A stretch of 64,000 bases of DNA from Chryseobacterium sp. CH21 (GCF_004119445.1 NZ_QICI01000071.1:1-64000), one strand, 5' to 3'. Counted from the stretch's first letter, positions 18,512 to 28,097 are shown. Program-made: numbers and translations. Notes: generated from the sequence alone by a model not told the origin.

Positions 18512-20119
18512 TTAGTGGGCAAGATTTGCGAAGAAATCATTCCCTTTATCATCGGAAATAATGAATGCAGGGAAGTCTTTTACTTCAATTTTTCTTACTG
18601 CTTCCATTCCCAATTCCGGGAAGTCTACTACATCTACAGACACAATATTGTCTTTGGCAAGAATAGCAGCCGGTCCTCCTATAGATCCAAGATAGAAACC
18701 TCCGTATTTGTGACAAGCATTGGTAACATCTTTACTTCTGTTTCCTTTCGCCAGCATGATCATACTTCCGCCATGGCTTTGGAACTCGTCTACATAAACG
18801 TCCATTCTTCCGGCAGTAGTAGGTCCGAAGCTTCCTGAAGCCATTCCTTCCGGAGTTTTTGCAGGTCCTGCATAATAGATCGGGTGATTTTTGAAATATT
18901 CCGGCATTGGTTTCCCGCTGTCGATAATTTCTTTGATTTTTGCGTGCGCGATATCTCTTGCTACGATCAGTGTTCCGTTCAGTTTTAATCTGGTTTTGAT
19001 TGGATATTTGGAAAGCTCGGCAAGAATTTCCGGCATCGGTTTATTCAGGTTAACCTCAACGGCTTCTTCCAAGTGTGGAGGGGTATCAGGCAAGAATCTT
19101 TTCGGATCTTGTTCTAATTGCTCAAGGAAAATTCCTTCTTTGGTAATTTTTCCTTTGATATTTCTGTCTGCAGAACAGGAAACTCCCATTCCTACCGGAC
19201 AAGATGCAGCGTGTCTCGGAAGTCTGATCACTCTTACGTCATGGGTAAGGTATTTTCCTCCAAACTGAGCTCCGATAGCACTTTCCTGGCAGATTTTCTG
19301 AACTTTAGCTTCCCATTCAAGGTCTCTGAAAGCCTGTCCGGCCTCATTTCCTTCAGTTGGAAGATTATCGTAATATTTTGCGGATGCTTTTTTAACTGCT
19401 GCAAGGTTCGCTTCTGCTGAAGTACCTCCGATCACCAATGCTAAGTGGTATGGCGGACATGCGGCTGTTCCAAGGTCTGAAATTCTTTCTTTAACAAATT
19501 CTTCAAGAGATTTCTCGTTCAATAAAGATTTTGTCTTTTGATATAAGAATGTTTTGTTGGCAGAACCACCTCCTTTTGTTAAGAATAGAAATTCGTAGTA
19601 ATCTCCTTTTTTAGCATAGATATCAATCTGCGCAGGAAGGTTAGACCCGGAATTCTTCTCATCAAACATCGTTAAAGGGACAACCTGAGAATATCTTAAG
19701 TTTCTTTTCTGATAGGTATTGAAAATTCCTTTGCTCAGGTATTCTCCATCCTCTACTCCAGTGTATACATCTTCTCCTTTCTTCCCCATTACAATCGCTG
19801 TACCTGTGTCCTGGCAAGAAGGAAGAGCTCCTTCAACGGCTACGGCAGCATTTTGCAGAAGATTATACGCAACGAATCTGTCGTTATCTGTAGCTTCAGG
19901 ATCGTCAATGATTCTTCTAAGGCTTTCTAAGTGTGAAGAACGAAGCATGAAAGAAACATCTGCCATCGCTTCTTCAGCAAGCAGTTCCAATGCTTTAGGA
20001 TCTACTGTTAAAATTTCTCTGTCACCCAGTTTTTCTACCTTTACATAGTCTGATGTAAGCTTCTTGTACACCGTATCATCTTTCTGAATAGGATACGGAT
20101 CCTGATATCTAAAATCCAT
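18512..20119 (-). CDS. Class I (iron-sulfur) fumarate hydratase
   Basis: Interconverts fumarate and L-malate in the TCA cycle using an oxygen-sensitive [4Fe-4S] cluster. The 535-residue length fits the fused-subunit class I family. Recognisable blocks are LPSCQDTGTAIVMGKKG (first cluster Cys), CPPYHLALVIGGTSAE (second) and AASCPVGMGVSCSADR (third region). The C-terminal swivelling domain has GPTTAGRMD and KGNRSKDVTNACHKYGG. A -7 element TACTTTTG is at 20143-20136. A second, class II fumarase is encoded divergently at 20741. Confidence 0.95.
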   Translation of the reverse strand: MDFRYQDPYPIQKDDTVYKKLTSDYVKVEKLGDREILTVDPKALELLAEEAMADVSFMLRSSHLESLRRIIDDPEATDNDRFVAYNLLQNAAVAVEGALPSCQDTGTAIVMGKKGEDVYTGVEDGEYLSKGIFNTYQKRNLRYSQVVPLTMFDEKNSGSNLPAQIDIYAKKGDYYEFLFLTKGGGSANKTFLYQKTKSLLNEKSLEEFVKERISDLGTAACPPYHLALVIGGTSAEANLAAVKKASAKYYDNLPTEGNEAGQAFRDLEWEAKVQKICQESAIGAQFGGKYLTHDVRVIRLPRHAASCPVGMGVSCSADRNIKGKITKEGIFLEQLEQDPKRFLPDTPPHLEEAVEVNLNKPMPEILAELSKYPIKTRLKLNGTLIVARDIAHAKIKEIIDSGKPMPEYFKNHPIYYAGPAKTPEGMASGSFGPTTAGRMDVYVDEFQSHGGSMIMLAKGNRSKDVTNACHKYGGFYLGSIGGPAAILAKDNIVSVDVVDFPELGMEAVRKIEVKDFPAFIISDDKGNDFFANLAH

Positions 20120-20289
20120 TCAATTTTTGTTTGTACAAAAGTACGCCTCCTTAAAAAAATATGAGTAAAATCAGTCATTTATATTGATATTTATAATGAT
20201 TATAAATTGTGGGTTTCTGAGTTTATAAGTACCTTTATAGAAAGTTATTGTAATAGCAAAAAGATTTCAAATTTGCATAATTCAGTTTA

Positions 20290-20739
20290 ATGAAAAATAT
20301 ATTAATCATTTTTTTATGTTTCATAATGTACGGTAACAGTTTCGGTCAGTCTGAAAGTAGAATACAACTTTCTGGAATTTGGACCGGAAAAGCTGAGGGC
20401 CATCCCATTAAGTTTGAGATTTTGGAAAAAAACCCCAATTCTATTACTTTTTCGTTTATCAATTTTCAAAATGAAAGGTTTACTATTTTAAAATCTGATG
20501 TAACAGCTAATGAAAAAAATGAGTTTATTATTTCTATCAAAGAGGCTAAATTTTCTTCACAACGCTACGAAGATTGCATATTTTCCACAGGAACTTTAAC
20601 TCTATCTGATGTCTTGCAGAACAGCATGAGATTAAATTTAAAATCAGTTGGCCCAATATGTTTTATAAGCTATGATGTAGGGAGGAATATGGATGATATA
20701 AAGGATCTCATTCTAACAAAAGAAAAATCAAATAAATAA
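20290..20739 (+). CDS. Exported protein of unknown function, cotranscribed with fumC
   Basis: A 149-residue protein starting with a signal peptide (MKNILIIFLCFIMYGNSFGQ). The mature part looks beta-rich (QLSGIWTGKAEGHPIKFEILE), like small lipocalin-type or DUF periplasmic proteins, and has two Cys residues that could pair. Its stop is one base from the fumC start, so the two share a transcript. A link to fumarate metabolism is not evident. Confidence 0.7.
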   Translation: MKNILIIFLCFIMYGNSFGQSESRIQLSGIWTGKAEGHPIKFEILEKNPNSITFSFINFQNERFTILKSDVTANEKNEFIISIKEAKFSSQRYEDCIFSTGTLTLSDVLQNSMRLNLKSVGPICFISYDVGRNMDDIKDLILTKEKSNK

Positions 20740-20740
20740 T

Positions 20741-22135
20741 ATGAATTACAGAATTGAAAAAGACACCATGGGAGAAGTGCAGGTACCTGCAGATAAACTT
20801 TGGGGTGCACAGACAGAACGTTCAAGAAACAATTTCAAAATAGGACCTGAGGGTTCGATGCCTCATGAAATCATTGAAGCTTTTGCTTATCTGAAGAAGG
20901 CTGCCGCTTATACCAACACTGATCTGGGAGTACTTTCTGCGGAAAAAAGAGATATGATCGCCAAAGTATGTGATGAAATTCTGGAAGGAAAACTTAACGA
21001 TCAGTTTCCTTTGGTCATCTGGCAGACAGGTTCCGGAACACAATCGAATATGAATGTGAATGAAGTTGTTTCCAACAGAGCTCATGTCAATAACGGAGGA
21101 ACTTTAGGCGAAAAATCTGAAATTCACCCGAATGATGATGTGAATAAATCCCAGTCGTCCAATGATACTTACCCTACTGCCATGCACATTGCTGCGTATA
21201 CAAAGGTAGTGGAGGTAACCATTCCAGCCGTTGAAAAACTAAAAAATACGTTGGCTGAAAAGTCAAAAGCATTCAAAGATGTTGTAAAAATTGGAAGAAC
21301 CCACCTGATGGATGCTACTCCACTTACCCTTGGACAGGAATTTTCGGGATATGTGGCTCAATTGGAATTTGGATTGAGAGCTTTAAAAAATACATTGCCT
21401 CACCTTTCTGAACTGGCTTTGGGAGGGACTGCTGTAGGTACAGGACTGAATACGCCTAATGGTTATGATGTAAAAGTGGCAGAATATATTGCTCAATTTA
21501 CCAATCATCCTTTCATTACCGCAGAAAATAAATTTGAGGCCCTTGCTGCTCATGATGCGATTGTAGAATCTCACGGGGCATTAAAGCAACTGGCTGTTTC
21601 TTTATATAAAATTGCTCAGGATGTAAGATTACTGGCATCAGGACCACGTTCCGGAATTGGGGAAATTCATATTCCTGAGAATGAGCCGGGGTCTTCTATT
21701 ATGCCAGGGAAGGTAAATCCTACTCAAAATGAAGCAATGACTATGGTTTGCGCACAGGTTTTAGGAAACGATACTACGATTTCCTTTGCCGGAACTCAGG
21801 GGAATTATGAGCTGAATGTTTTCAAACCCGTAATGGCGTACAATTTCTTACAGTCGGCCCAATTGATCGCTGATGCATGTATTTCCTTCAATGATCATTG
21901 TGCGGTAGGTATTGAACCGAATCATGAGAGAATTAAAGAACTGGTAGACAAATCTTTGATGCTTGTTACGGCTTTAAATACTCATATCGGATATGAAAAT
22001 GCCGCTAAGATTGCAAAAACTGCCCATAAAAATGGGACAACTTTAAAAGAAGAAGCCATTAATCTTGGTTTGTTAACTGCTGAACAGTTTGACGAATGGG
22101 TAAAACCAGAAGATATGGTAGGAAGTTTAAAATAA
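20741..22135 (+). CDS. fumC: Class II fumarate hydratase
   Basis: The iron-independent, oxygen-stable fumarase of the aspartase/fumarase superfamily, 464 residues, normal length. Signature blocks: WQTGSGTQSNMNVNEV (substrate site), IGRTHLMDATPLTLGQE (catalytic His region) and GSSIMPGKVNPTQNEA, the superfamily signature with the catalytic Ser. It starts one base after the 149-residue exported protein gene and ends before a strong terminator at 22163. Having both fumarase classes back to back is unusual. Confidence 0.97.
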   Translation: MNYRIEKDTMGEVQVPADKLWGAQTERSRNNFKIGPEGSMPHEIIEAFAYLKKAAAYTNTDLGVLSAEKRDMIAKVCDEILEGKLNDQFPLVIWQTGSGTQSNMNVNEVVSNRAHVNNGGTLGEKSEIHPNDDVNKSQSSNDTYPTAMHIAAYTKVVEVTIPAVEKLKNTLAEKSKAFKDVVKIGRTHLMDATPLTLGQEFSGYVAQLEFGLRALKNTLPHLSELALGGTAVGTGLNTPNGYDVKVAEYIAQFTNHPFITAENKFEALAAHDAIVESHGALKQLAVSLYKIAQDVRLLASGPRSGIGEIHIPENEPGSSIMPGKVNPTQNEAMTMVCAQVLGNDTTISFAGTQGNYELNVFKPVMAYNFLQSAQLIADACISFNDHCAVGIEPNHERIKELVDKSLMLVTALNTHIGYENAAKIAKTAHKNGTTLKEEAINLGLLTAEQFDEWVKPEDMVGSLK

Positions 22136-22162
22136 TGATTCTATAACTGATACAATGTAAAA

Positions 22163-22186
22163 ACTCCGGAAGTCTTTTCCGGAGTT
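22163..22186 (+). terminator. Intrinsic terminator of fumC
   Basis: ACTCCGGAA and TTCCGGAGT form a perfect 9-bp stem followed by TTTTTC. It is 28 bases beyond the fumC stop and could also serve the converging gene at 22211. Confidence 0.85.
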
Positions 22187-22210
22187 TTTCATTTTGCTGT
22201 CAAAATATAT

Positions 22211-23254
22211 TTAATCTAATCCGATGGCCAAGCCAAATATCAGTGCTTTATCATCTTTGAAATAACTGTCTTTGAAGAAATTGCTGAAATCTTTTTTCAC
22301 AAAGAGACTGAAACTGTTGTATGAAAAAGTAACCTGTGCTCCGTACACAAAAGGATTCACCTGGTAATTTCCGCGGTCTCTGGTTTCGCCATCAATCCCT
22401 TTTACAATATTGTTGGTAGACATTTTTACCCCTCCGTATACATTGGCTCCTATTTTAAATCCGGTGTAATAGCTTCTGTACTGAATATCCATTCCTGCAT
22501 TTTTAAGTTTGGAAAAGTTATACTGTACCCCAAGAGGAACCATAATATATCCTGTTCTCAGCTTACTTTTCTCAAGATTCTCGCTGTATTGAGCCAGAGC
22601 AACACCTTCATTAGCATTTCTTATAAACATCATATTGTTATCTGCTCTTACGGTTCTCCATGAGAATCCTAATCCCGAAATAATGGCCCATGGACTTGTT
22701 CTGCTAAGCTGATAATTCAGTTTCAAACCAAACTCCAGATTGTTGGCATATCCTAAATTTTTATCCAGCAGATTATCGGGAGCACTGTTGGTCAATGTCA
22801 TAATTCCGTAAGAGAAATACCCTGTAAAGCTTCTGCTGGGACGGAATTTTTTCAACAATTTTTCTTTAAGCTCTTCTTTGGAGGTAACGTCTGTATTCAA
22901 AAGAGAATATCTTACCTGCTTTTGAATGACATCATCCAGATCAAATCCAAGTTCTTCAATTCTTTTATCCATTTTCTCAGAATAACGGTCTGCAATCTGC
23001 GCTTTTTCTCGGTCAAAGTCTGTTTTATCAAGGTTTCTGGCCTGTAAAACCACCAGTTCTTCTTCCATCAGCTTTTTTTCTTCCTGGATGATGGTATTGA
23101 TTTTCGCGGCATATTCTTCCACTTTCTCCTTTACAATCGGGCTCACTTCGGTTTCTTTTTTAGAAGACAGGTTAATATTCAACCCCCTCTTCTGTGCATG
23201 GAATGATGCTGAAAGAGAGCATAGCAATCCCATTACGATTAATTTCTTGATCAT
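22211..23254 (-). CDS. Outer-membrane beta-barrel protein with coiled-coil N-terminus
   Basis: A 347-residue exported protein. The signal peptide (MIKKLIVMGLLCSLSASFHAQ) is followed by a charged helical region (about 35-120, EEKKLMEEELVVLQARN) and then a C-terminal part with alternating aromatic/glycine strands typical of a small outer-membrane barrel. It is third in a sigma / anti-sigma / barrel gene set, so it is probably part of, or a target of, that envelope-stress-type regulon. Confidence 0.75.
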   Translation of the reverse strand: MIKKLIVMGLLCSLSASFHAQKRGLNINLSSKKETEVSPIVKEKVEEYAAKINTIIQEEKKLMEEELVVLQARNLDKTDFDREKAQIADRYSEKMDKRIEELGFDLDDVIQKQVRYSLLNTDVTSKEELKEKLLKKFRPSRSFTGYFSYGIMTLTNSAPDNLLDKNLGYANNLEFGLKLNYQLSRTSPWAIISGLGFSWRTVRADNNMMFIRNANEGVALAQYSENLEKSKLRTGYIMVPLGVQYNFSKLKNAGMDIQYRSYYTGFKIGANVYGGVKMSTNNIVKGIDGETRDRGNYQVNPFVYGAQVTFSYNSFSLFVKKDFSNFFKDSYFKDDKALIFGLAIGLD

Positions 23255-23284
23255 ATTATTAATTTTTAAATTTTTACGGATAAA

Positions 23285-23893
23285 TTATCTGGCATTCAAA
23301 TCAATAGTGGCCACATTACTTCCATCTTTCGTTTTTTCAATCACATCTTTATGTTCTACGGAGAAAAGAAGTGTGGAAGGATCTACATATTTTTTCTTTT
23401 TAGCCGGAATTTTTAAAGAATCGGCTTTTGCCATCAGTTTTGGATTCGAAAGCTGAGGAAGCTCCAGTTTTTTCAGAGGAAGAGTTTCTTTGGGAATCAG
23501 TTTATTCTGACCTATTGCTACAGGAGAAATCGCTTCTTCTTTATCCTGGGAAAGTGTTTTCTTTACTTCCTTTTTATCAGTATTCTCAAGTGCAAACGGA
23601 ATAGTATGCTGAACCGGATCTTTTACGATTTCTTCAGTCGTTTTTTTTTCGGTTTGCTTTACCATTTCCGGTTGAATTTCCGAAGGTTGATTAAGAAAAA
23701 ACAGAACGCTACCCAAACTGAATGTCAACATCAAACATGCTGCTACCAAAAACCAGTTTACTTTTGATTTGGGATGAGTATTACTGCTGTTATGAAGTTC
23801 AATTTCAGACCACAGATCACGGGATGGAGCCATCTCTCTTTCCTCAATCTGTTTTTTGATCTGTTGTTCAATATTATCTGTAAACGTTTTCAT
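23285..23893 (-). CDS. Putative membrane anti-sigma factor
   Basis: A 202-residue protein with an N-terminal cytoplasmic region (about 1-45, with SRDLWSEIE typical of such Bacteroidota proteins), one membrane helix (about 46-66, VNWFLVAACLMLTFSLGSVL) and a charged periplasmic tail. Its start overlaps the end of the ECF sigma gene by 20 bases. No zinc HxxxCxxC motif is present. The anti-sigma call rests on topology and gene order, which is the standard arrangement. Confidence 0.7.
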   Translation of the reverse strand: MKTFTDNIEQQIKKQIEEREMAPSRDLWSEIELHNSSNTHPKSKVNWFLVAACLMLTFSLGSVLFFLNQPSEIQPEMVKQTEKKTTEEIVKDPVQHTIPFALENTDKKEVKKTLSQDKEEAISPVAIGQNKLIPKETLPLKKLELPQLSNPKLMAKADSLKIPAKKKKYVDPSTLLFSVEHKDVIEKTKDGSNVATIDLNAR

Positions 23894-24440
23894 TTTTCAT
23901 CTTTTTTTGTTGTTGAAAGTAAATCTTTCTTAATTTTTCTTTTGCTCTGAACAGCTGCGTCTTGCTTACAGTAACAGTAATCTGCAAAGTATCAGCAATT
24001 TCCTGATGAGAATATCCTTCCAATACATACAGATTAAAAACCATCCTGTAAGCATCGGGAAGCTGATCCAAAAGTTCCTGTGCATTAAAGTCACAATCAA
24101 TCTCCGACTCATGAATATCTTCGTGAAAAGATTGGTTAATCTCGTCCAGATAGAAAACTGTTTTGTGGCTTTTGATAAAATTCAGGCATTCATTCACGAC
24201 AATTCTTCTCGCCCAGCTATCCAGATTAGACTCTCCCCTGAAACTTTCTATATGCTTAAAAATCTTACAAAATGCTTTAATGAGACAATCTTCCGCCTGG
24301 TACAAATCACTTACATAGCTTTTGCTTACACTCAGGAATCTCTTCACATTCTGCTCATAGAAAATCTTCTGTGCAGCCGGATCCTGCTTCTTCAGGAGGC
24401 TCAACAAATCATTCTTTTTATTTCCGAACAAAAGTTTCAT
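23874..24440 (-). CDS. ECF-type RNA polymerase sigma factor
   Basis: A 188-residue sigma-70 family protein of the extracytoplasmic-function group. Region 2 includes SDLYQAEDCLIKAFCKIFKHIESFRGESNLDSWARRI, and region 4 includes YRMVFNLYVLEGYSHQEIADTLQITVTVSKTQLFRAKEKL. Regions 1.1 and 3 are absent, as expected. It is first of three genes, overlapping its likely anti-sigma by 20 bases. The target promoter is unknown. Confidence 0.93.
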   Translation of the reverse strand: MKLLFGNKKNDLLSLLKKQDPAAQKIFYEQNVKRFLSVSKSYVSDLYQAEDCLIKAFCKIFKHIESFRGESNLDSWARRIVVNECLNFIKSHKTVFYLDEINQSFHEDIHESEIDCDFNAQELLDQLPDAYRMVFNLYVLEGYSHQEIADTLQITVTVSKTQLFRAKEKLRKIYFQQQKKMKNENVYR

Positions 24441-24685
24441 GTTTATACTGTTTCTATACTAAAGACAATCAAAACAAAAAAAGGTTACAACTTGAAAAAA
24501 ATATTTTACTATTTATTATAATAAGTTGATTTTTTTGCTCAGAGTTACAAATATTCCATCTTATTTTAATTTAGTCAACAAAAAAAAATGCTTTCATTAA
24601 AAACTGAAATACAATTTTTTAGATGAAAATAATTTGTATTTATTTTTTCCTATATTGGAGATATAATTAATACCAAACTAAAACC

Positions 24686-24892
24686 ATGAAAAATTTAAAG
24701 AAATTAAAAAGAGAGAATCTGAAAACAATCAAAGGAGGAAATACACCACTTTGCGACATGTATCTGGTACAATACAACGGATATTATGCATGTTGCAGCG
24801 TTCCTACAACCAACCCTTGTGAACTGAAGAAAAGAGAGTGTCTCGTAGAAAACGGAATGTGTGATTCGTCCAATTCTGGGAATCCAATATAA
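24686..24892 (+). CDS. Bacteriocin-like double-glycine leader peptide, Cys-rich
   Basis: A 68-residue peptide. Residues 1-19 (MKNLKKLKRENLKTIKGG plus the next residue) form a double-glycine leader of the type seen in Bacteroidota bacteriocin-like precursors: repeated KL, then L-x-x-I-x-GG. The core of about 50 residues carries six Cys (PLC, ACC, NPC, REC, GMC), an even number that would suit three disulfides. C39-type transporters normally cut after GG during export; no such transporter is in the window. A terminator follows at 24914. The class of modification, if any, and the activity are unknown. Confidence 0.8.
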   Translation: MKNLKKLKRENLKTIKGGNTPLCDMYLVQYNGYYACCSVPTTNPCELKKRECLVENGMCDSSNSGNPI

Positions 24893-24913
24893 CTTCTATA
24901 AAAAGGAACAGAT

Positions 24914-24945
24914 AAAAGGCTGCCTCAGAAATGATGCAGCCTTTT
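24914..24945. terminator. Bidirectional terminator between the peptide gene and the peroxidase
   Basis: AAAAGGCTGC and GCAGCCTTTT form a 10-bp stem with A and T runs on opposite sides. It can end both the plus-strand peptide gene and the minus-strand DyP peroxidase gene, whose stop is 8 bases away. Confidence 0.85.
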
Positions 24946-24952
24946 TATAATT

Positions 24953-25891
24953 TTATCCTGAAAATTTATCAAGCATATTTCTGGTGGGAACAAAGAAAAG
25001 CGTTCCTGTAACTGCTGTGCTGAAATCTAAAATTCTGTCATAATTTCCCGGAGGATCACCTATAAACATATTCGTCAACATTTTTTTTGTTGTGGAAAAT
25101 GTATTTGCATAGGCAATAAAATACGTTCCGAATTCATTCGTAGAAGGACTCCCAAAAGGCATATTATCTCTTACAATTTTCAATTCTTCTCCATTTTCAC
25201 TTTCAATATTAGCTAAAGCGATATGTGAATTGGAAGGTTTTACATCATCAGACATTTCAATATCATTTTCCTTTGATCTTCCTATCACTTTCTCCTGATC
25301 TTCTGTGGAAAGACTTTTCCAGGCAGCCATATTGTGAAGGTATTTTTGTACAAAAAGATAGCTTCCTCCTTTGTACTGAAGATCTTCATCACCAATTTTG
25401 GCAAAATAATCGCGGTCATCCCCATGAGGGTTTTCCGTTCCGTCTACAAATCCGAGAATAGAACGTGCATCCCAATATTTAAATCCGTGAATCTCCAGAA
25501 TACTTTCCGCAACAGCGTTTAACAGATTTGATACTTCCATTCCCATATCAAAAATCAGGCTTTTATTGTCTGCTCTTAAATGGAAATGAAGATCTCCCGG
25601 AGTAGATACAGCAGTATGCTTTGCTCCTTTTATTTCTTCAAAATCAACCAATTCTTTTGGTAACGGTGTGGGAAGATCAAGCTTTTTCCATGCTTCAGCA
25701 CCAATTCCCATAACACAGCTTACTCTGCTGTCCGGAAAACGGTTGAAAGCAGAATTATTAAGGTTTAATACCAGAGCACATAATCTTTGAAACACATCTT
25801 TCAGCTGCGGGCTGTCATGAAGTTTCCAAACCATGAAAATGGTATTGCTGTTCGGATAGTCTGTTACATTCTGTGATTCTATCGTATTCAT
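24953..25891 (-). CDS. Dye-decolorizing (DyP-type) heme peroxidase
   Basis: A 312-residue heme peroxidase of the YfeX-like (class B) size. It has the family GxxDG motif in GFVDGTENP (about residue 150), the proximal heme His in SHIALAN (about residue 225), and the C-terminal FGTYFIAYANTFSTTKKMLTNMFIGDPPGNYDRILDFS region. It has no signal peptide, so it is cytoplasmic, and no encapsulin-targeting tail is visible. It is last in an operon behind an ABC ATPase and a DUF5687 membrane protein. The natural substrate is unknown. Confidence 0.93.
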   Translation of the reverse strand: MNTIESQNVTDYPNSNTIFMVWKLHDSPQLKDVFQRLCALVLNLNNSAFNRFPDSRVSCVMGIGAEAWKKLDLPTPLPKELVDFEEIKGAKHTAVSTPGDLHFHLRADNKSLIFDMGMEVSNLLNAVAESILEIHGFKYWDARSILGFVDGTENPHGDDRDYFAKIGDEDLQYKGGSYLFVQKYLHNMAAWKSLSTEDQEKVIGRSKENDIEMSDDVKPSNSHIALANIESENGEELKIVRDNMPFGSPSTNEFGTYFIAYANTFSTTKKMLTNMFIGDPPGNYDRILDFSTAVTGTLFFVPTRNMLDKFSG

Positions 25892-25911
25892 CTACGTTTT
25901 CTTTTAACGTA

Positions 25912-26628
25912 TTAAATATCCGAAATTGAAACCTGTTCTGCAAAATATTGTTCTAATTCTTTCAATGTTTCCGGATTGGTTTTGATGTCTTTTACCAGAA
26001 GACCTTTGTTTACTACCACAATTCTGTTGCAGACTTCTGTGGTATGGGAAAGATCATGGCTGGATATCAGAAAAGTAACACCATCCTGTTTTGATAATTC
26101 TTTGATCAGGTTTTTAAGTTTGATCTGTGTGGAAGGATCCAGATTGGCAAAAGGTTCATCCAGAATAATAATCTCAGGGTTTCCGATGATGGCTCCTACA
26201 ATTCCTACTTTTTTCTGATTTCCTTTCGAAAGATCGCGGATATACTTCCCCGATTTTAGGATCTCACCGTTGAAAAGATCATGAAAAGGCTTCAGGAATT
26301 CATCTACCGATGCTTTATTCTGACCTCTCAACTCTCCGATAAAGTAAAAATATTCTTCCGGAGTAAGATAACCAATGAGAAACGTATCATCCACAAAGGC
26401 TGATACTTTGTTTTTCCATGTTTCGGATTCATTGACTTTAATTCCGTCAATGCTTACAGATCCTGTAGTAGCCTGAATCAAATCAAGCATCAGACTGAAA
26501 AGGGTTGTTTTTCCTGCCCCGTTGTTCCCTACAAGACCAAATGTTTCTCCGTTTGGAATTTCAAGATGTTCGATGTTAAGAACCGTTGCTGTTCCGTATG
26601 TTTTGGATAAGTTTTGTATGTTGATCAT
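25912..26628 (-). CDS. ABC transporter ATP-binding protein
   Basis: A 238-residue ATPase with Walker A GNNGAGKTT, a signature motif in the form LSKGNQKKVG, Walker B IIILDEPFANLDP and the switch His in ISSHD. It lies 3 bases downstream of the DUF5687 membrane protein gene, which is likely its permease partner. The pair resembles exporter-type systems of Bacteroidota with unknown cargo. It is 20 bases upstream of the DyP peroxidase. Confidence 0.93.
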   Translation of the reverse strand: MINIQNLSKTYGTATVLNIEHLEIPNGETFGLVGNNGAGKTTLFSLMLDLIQATTGSVSIDGIKVNESETWKNKVSAFVDDTFLIGYLTPEEYFYFIGELRGQNKASVDEFLKPFHDLFNGEILKSGKYIRDLSKGNQKKVGIVGAIIGNPEIIILDEPFANLDPSTQIKLKNLIKELSKQDGVTFLISSHDLSHTTEVCNRIVVVNKGLLVKDIKTNPETLKELEQYFAEQVSISDI

Positions 26629-26631
26629 GGC

Positions 26632-28097
26632 TTAATCTTTATTTTTAAAGGCATCCAATGTGCTGTATTTTTCTTTTTTATAGTGTTTCACAATGATATC
26701 GAAGATTTTTTCTCTCATGAAAAACCCGATAATCCCAATAATAGCAATGCTGATTACTCCTCCTGTAATTCCTGTGAAATATTTTGCCAAAGCAAATACG
26801 CCCATAGGAAGAAGCATTTTGGGAATCAATAAAAGCATCGAGATCATATTAAAACTTCCTTTCTGTCCCAGCCTTTTTTCCTTTGAATTCAGATCAATCT
26901 GAGTTTTGTTGAAGGCTCCTGACCACAATGTAAATTGAGAATTCACCCCGATATTATATAATCCTGCTGCAAAAAAAGTGACATAAACTTCCCATCCAAA
27001 ATAAGCATAGCAAAGCGCTACAATGATAGAAACACCTGTAACAATATTCATCAGCCACCATTTTGCTTTCAAATATTCTTTATAAGGAACATTCAAAGTC
27101 ATCATTAAAGGATAGTATGAACTATCAAAAGCGGGTACCCTTGTCCAAAAAGAAACTGAAAACCTCCTGTTACAAACAATCCCATAAACATCATCATCGC
27201 CGGAGTTTTGTAGAGTGAAGAGGTAAACATCAGCAACCCGTAGAAAAGAAACATAAAACTACCCAGCAAAACGCCTTTGGTTACTTTATTACGTTTCAGC
27301 ATTTTAATATCATTATTGATAAATGTCCCTATAGCACCGTATTTATTCAGGAAGGCAATATTTTCTGTTTTCCCGACAGTTTTCTTGGCTTCAAGCCCCT
27401 GATCCAGATAAAATTCTTTACGCAGATAACGGAAGCAAATCCACCACAATATCACAAACAAAGCAACAGGAATGAATGCAAAGTAAGGTTTTTCATAAAA
27501 GCTGAAGAAAACTGATTCTGAATAAGACAGAACCGGAATGATTTTATAATACCCCAAACTTCCAATAATCACAAAGCAGACGCCTATGATAGTGGCTAAA
27601 GTCTCTTTTCCGTTGAAGAAAATATTGATAAAATTATTCAGATAGAGCAATGCAATCACTCCAATAAGCCAAACGAATGTTCCTATGATGCTATATCCAT
27701 TGAACAGGGCAATCAGAGAGAATGTAATAAAGAATAAGGAAGTCAGCCAGCTGAATGCAGAAAGAAAAGTTTTGGCCAGCATATAATTGACCAATGTATT
27801 CTTTCTGATGTTCATGGTGAGAAATGGCTTAATATTCTGTGTAGGAATTTCCTGCCAGAGATATTTAATCATCAGATCTATAATCCAGGCAACAATCATG
27901 AATTTTGAAACTACCTTTAAAGGATTCTGATGCATTTCTTCCTGTACGTAGAAGAAAGCAATAAAAGCTCCGCCCACGAGACATCCAACGAAATAAAGAA
28001 TCCCTATAAACCTGAGTATTTTCATGGTGAGATTGATCCCTAAAGATGTACCACGAAAGAAGCTTTTGATTTCAAGCCTAAGGAACTTTAGAAACAT
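26632..28097 (-). pseudogene. DUF5687 family membrane protein (ABC permease partner), frameshifted
   Basis: Two minus-strand frames, 28097-27105 (330 residues) and 27105-26632 (157 residues), together make one DUF5687 protein of about 488 residues with some ten membrane segments. The first frame ends FGQGYPLLIVHTIL, but in the next frame the same DNA reads VPAFDSSYYPLMMTLNVPYKEY, the expected continuation. One extra G in the GGG run at 27140-27138 joins them. The start MFLKFLRLEIKSFFRG is typical of the family. It is first in the operon, with a palindrome over its promoter region. A real split pair cannot be excluded but a one-base error or mutation is more likely. Confidence 0.85.

Noticed and set aside
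24953..25891. Encapsulin cargo role for the DyP peroxidase
   Set aside because: The C-terminus ends FVPTRNMLDKFSG with no targeting extension, and no encapsulin shell gene is nearby.
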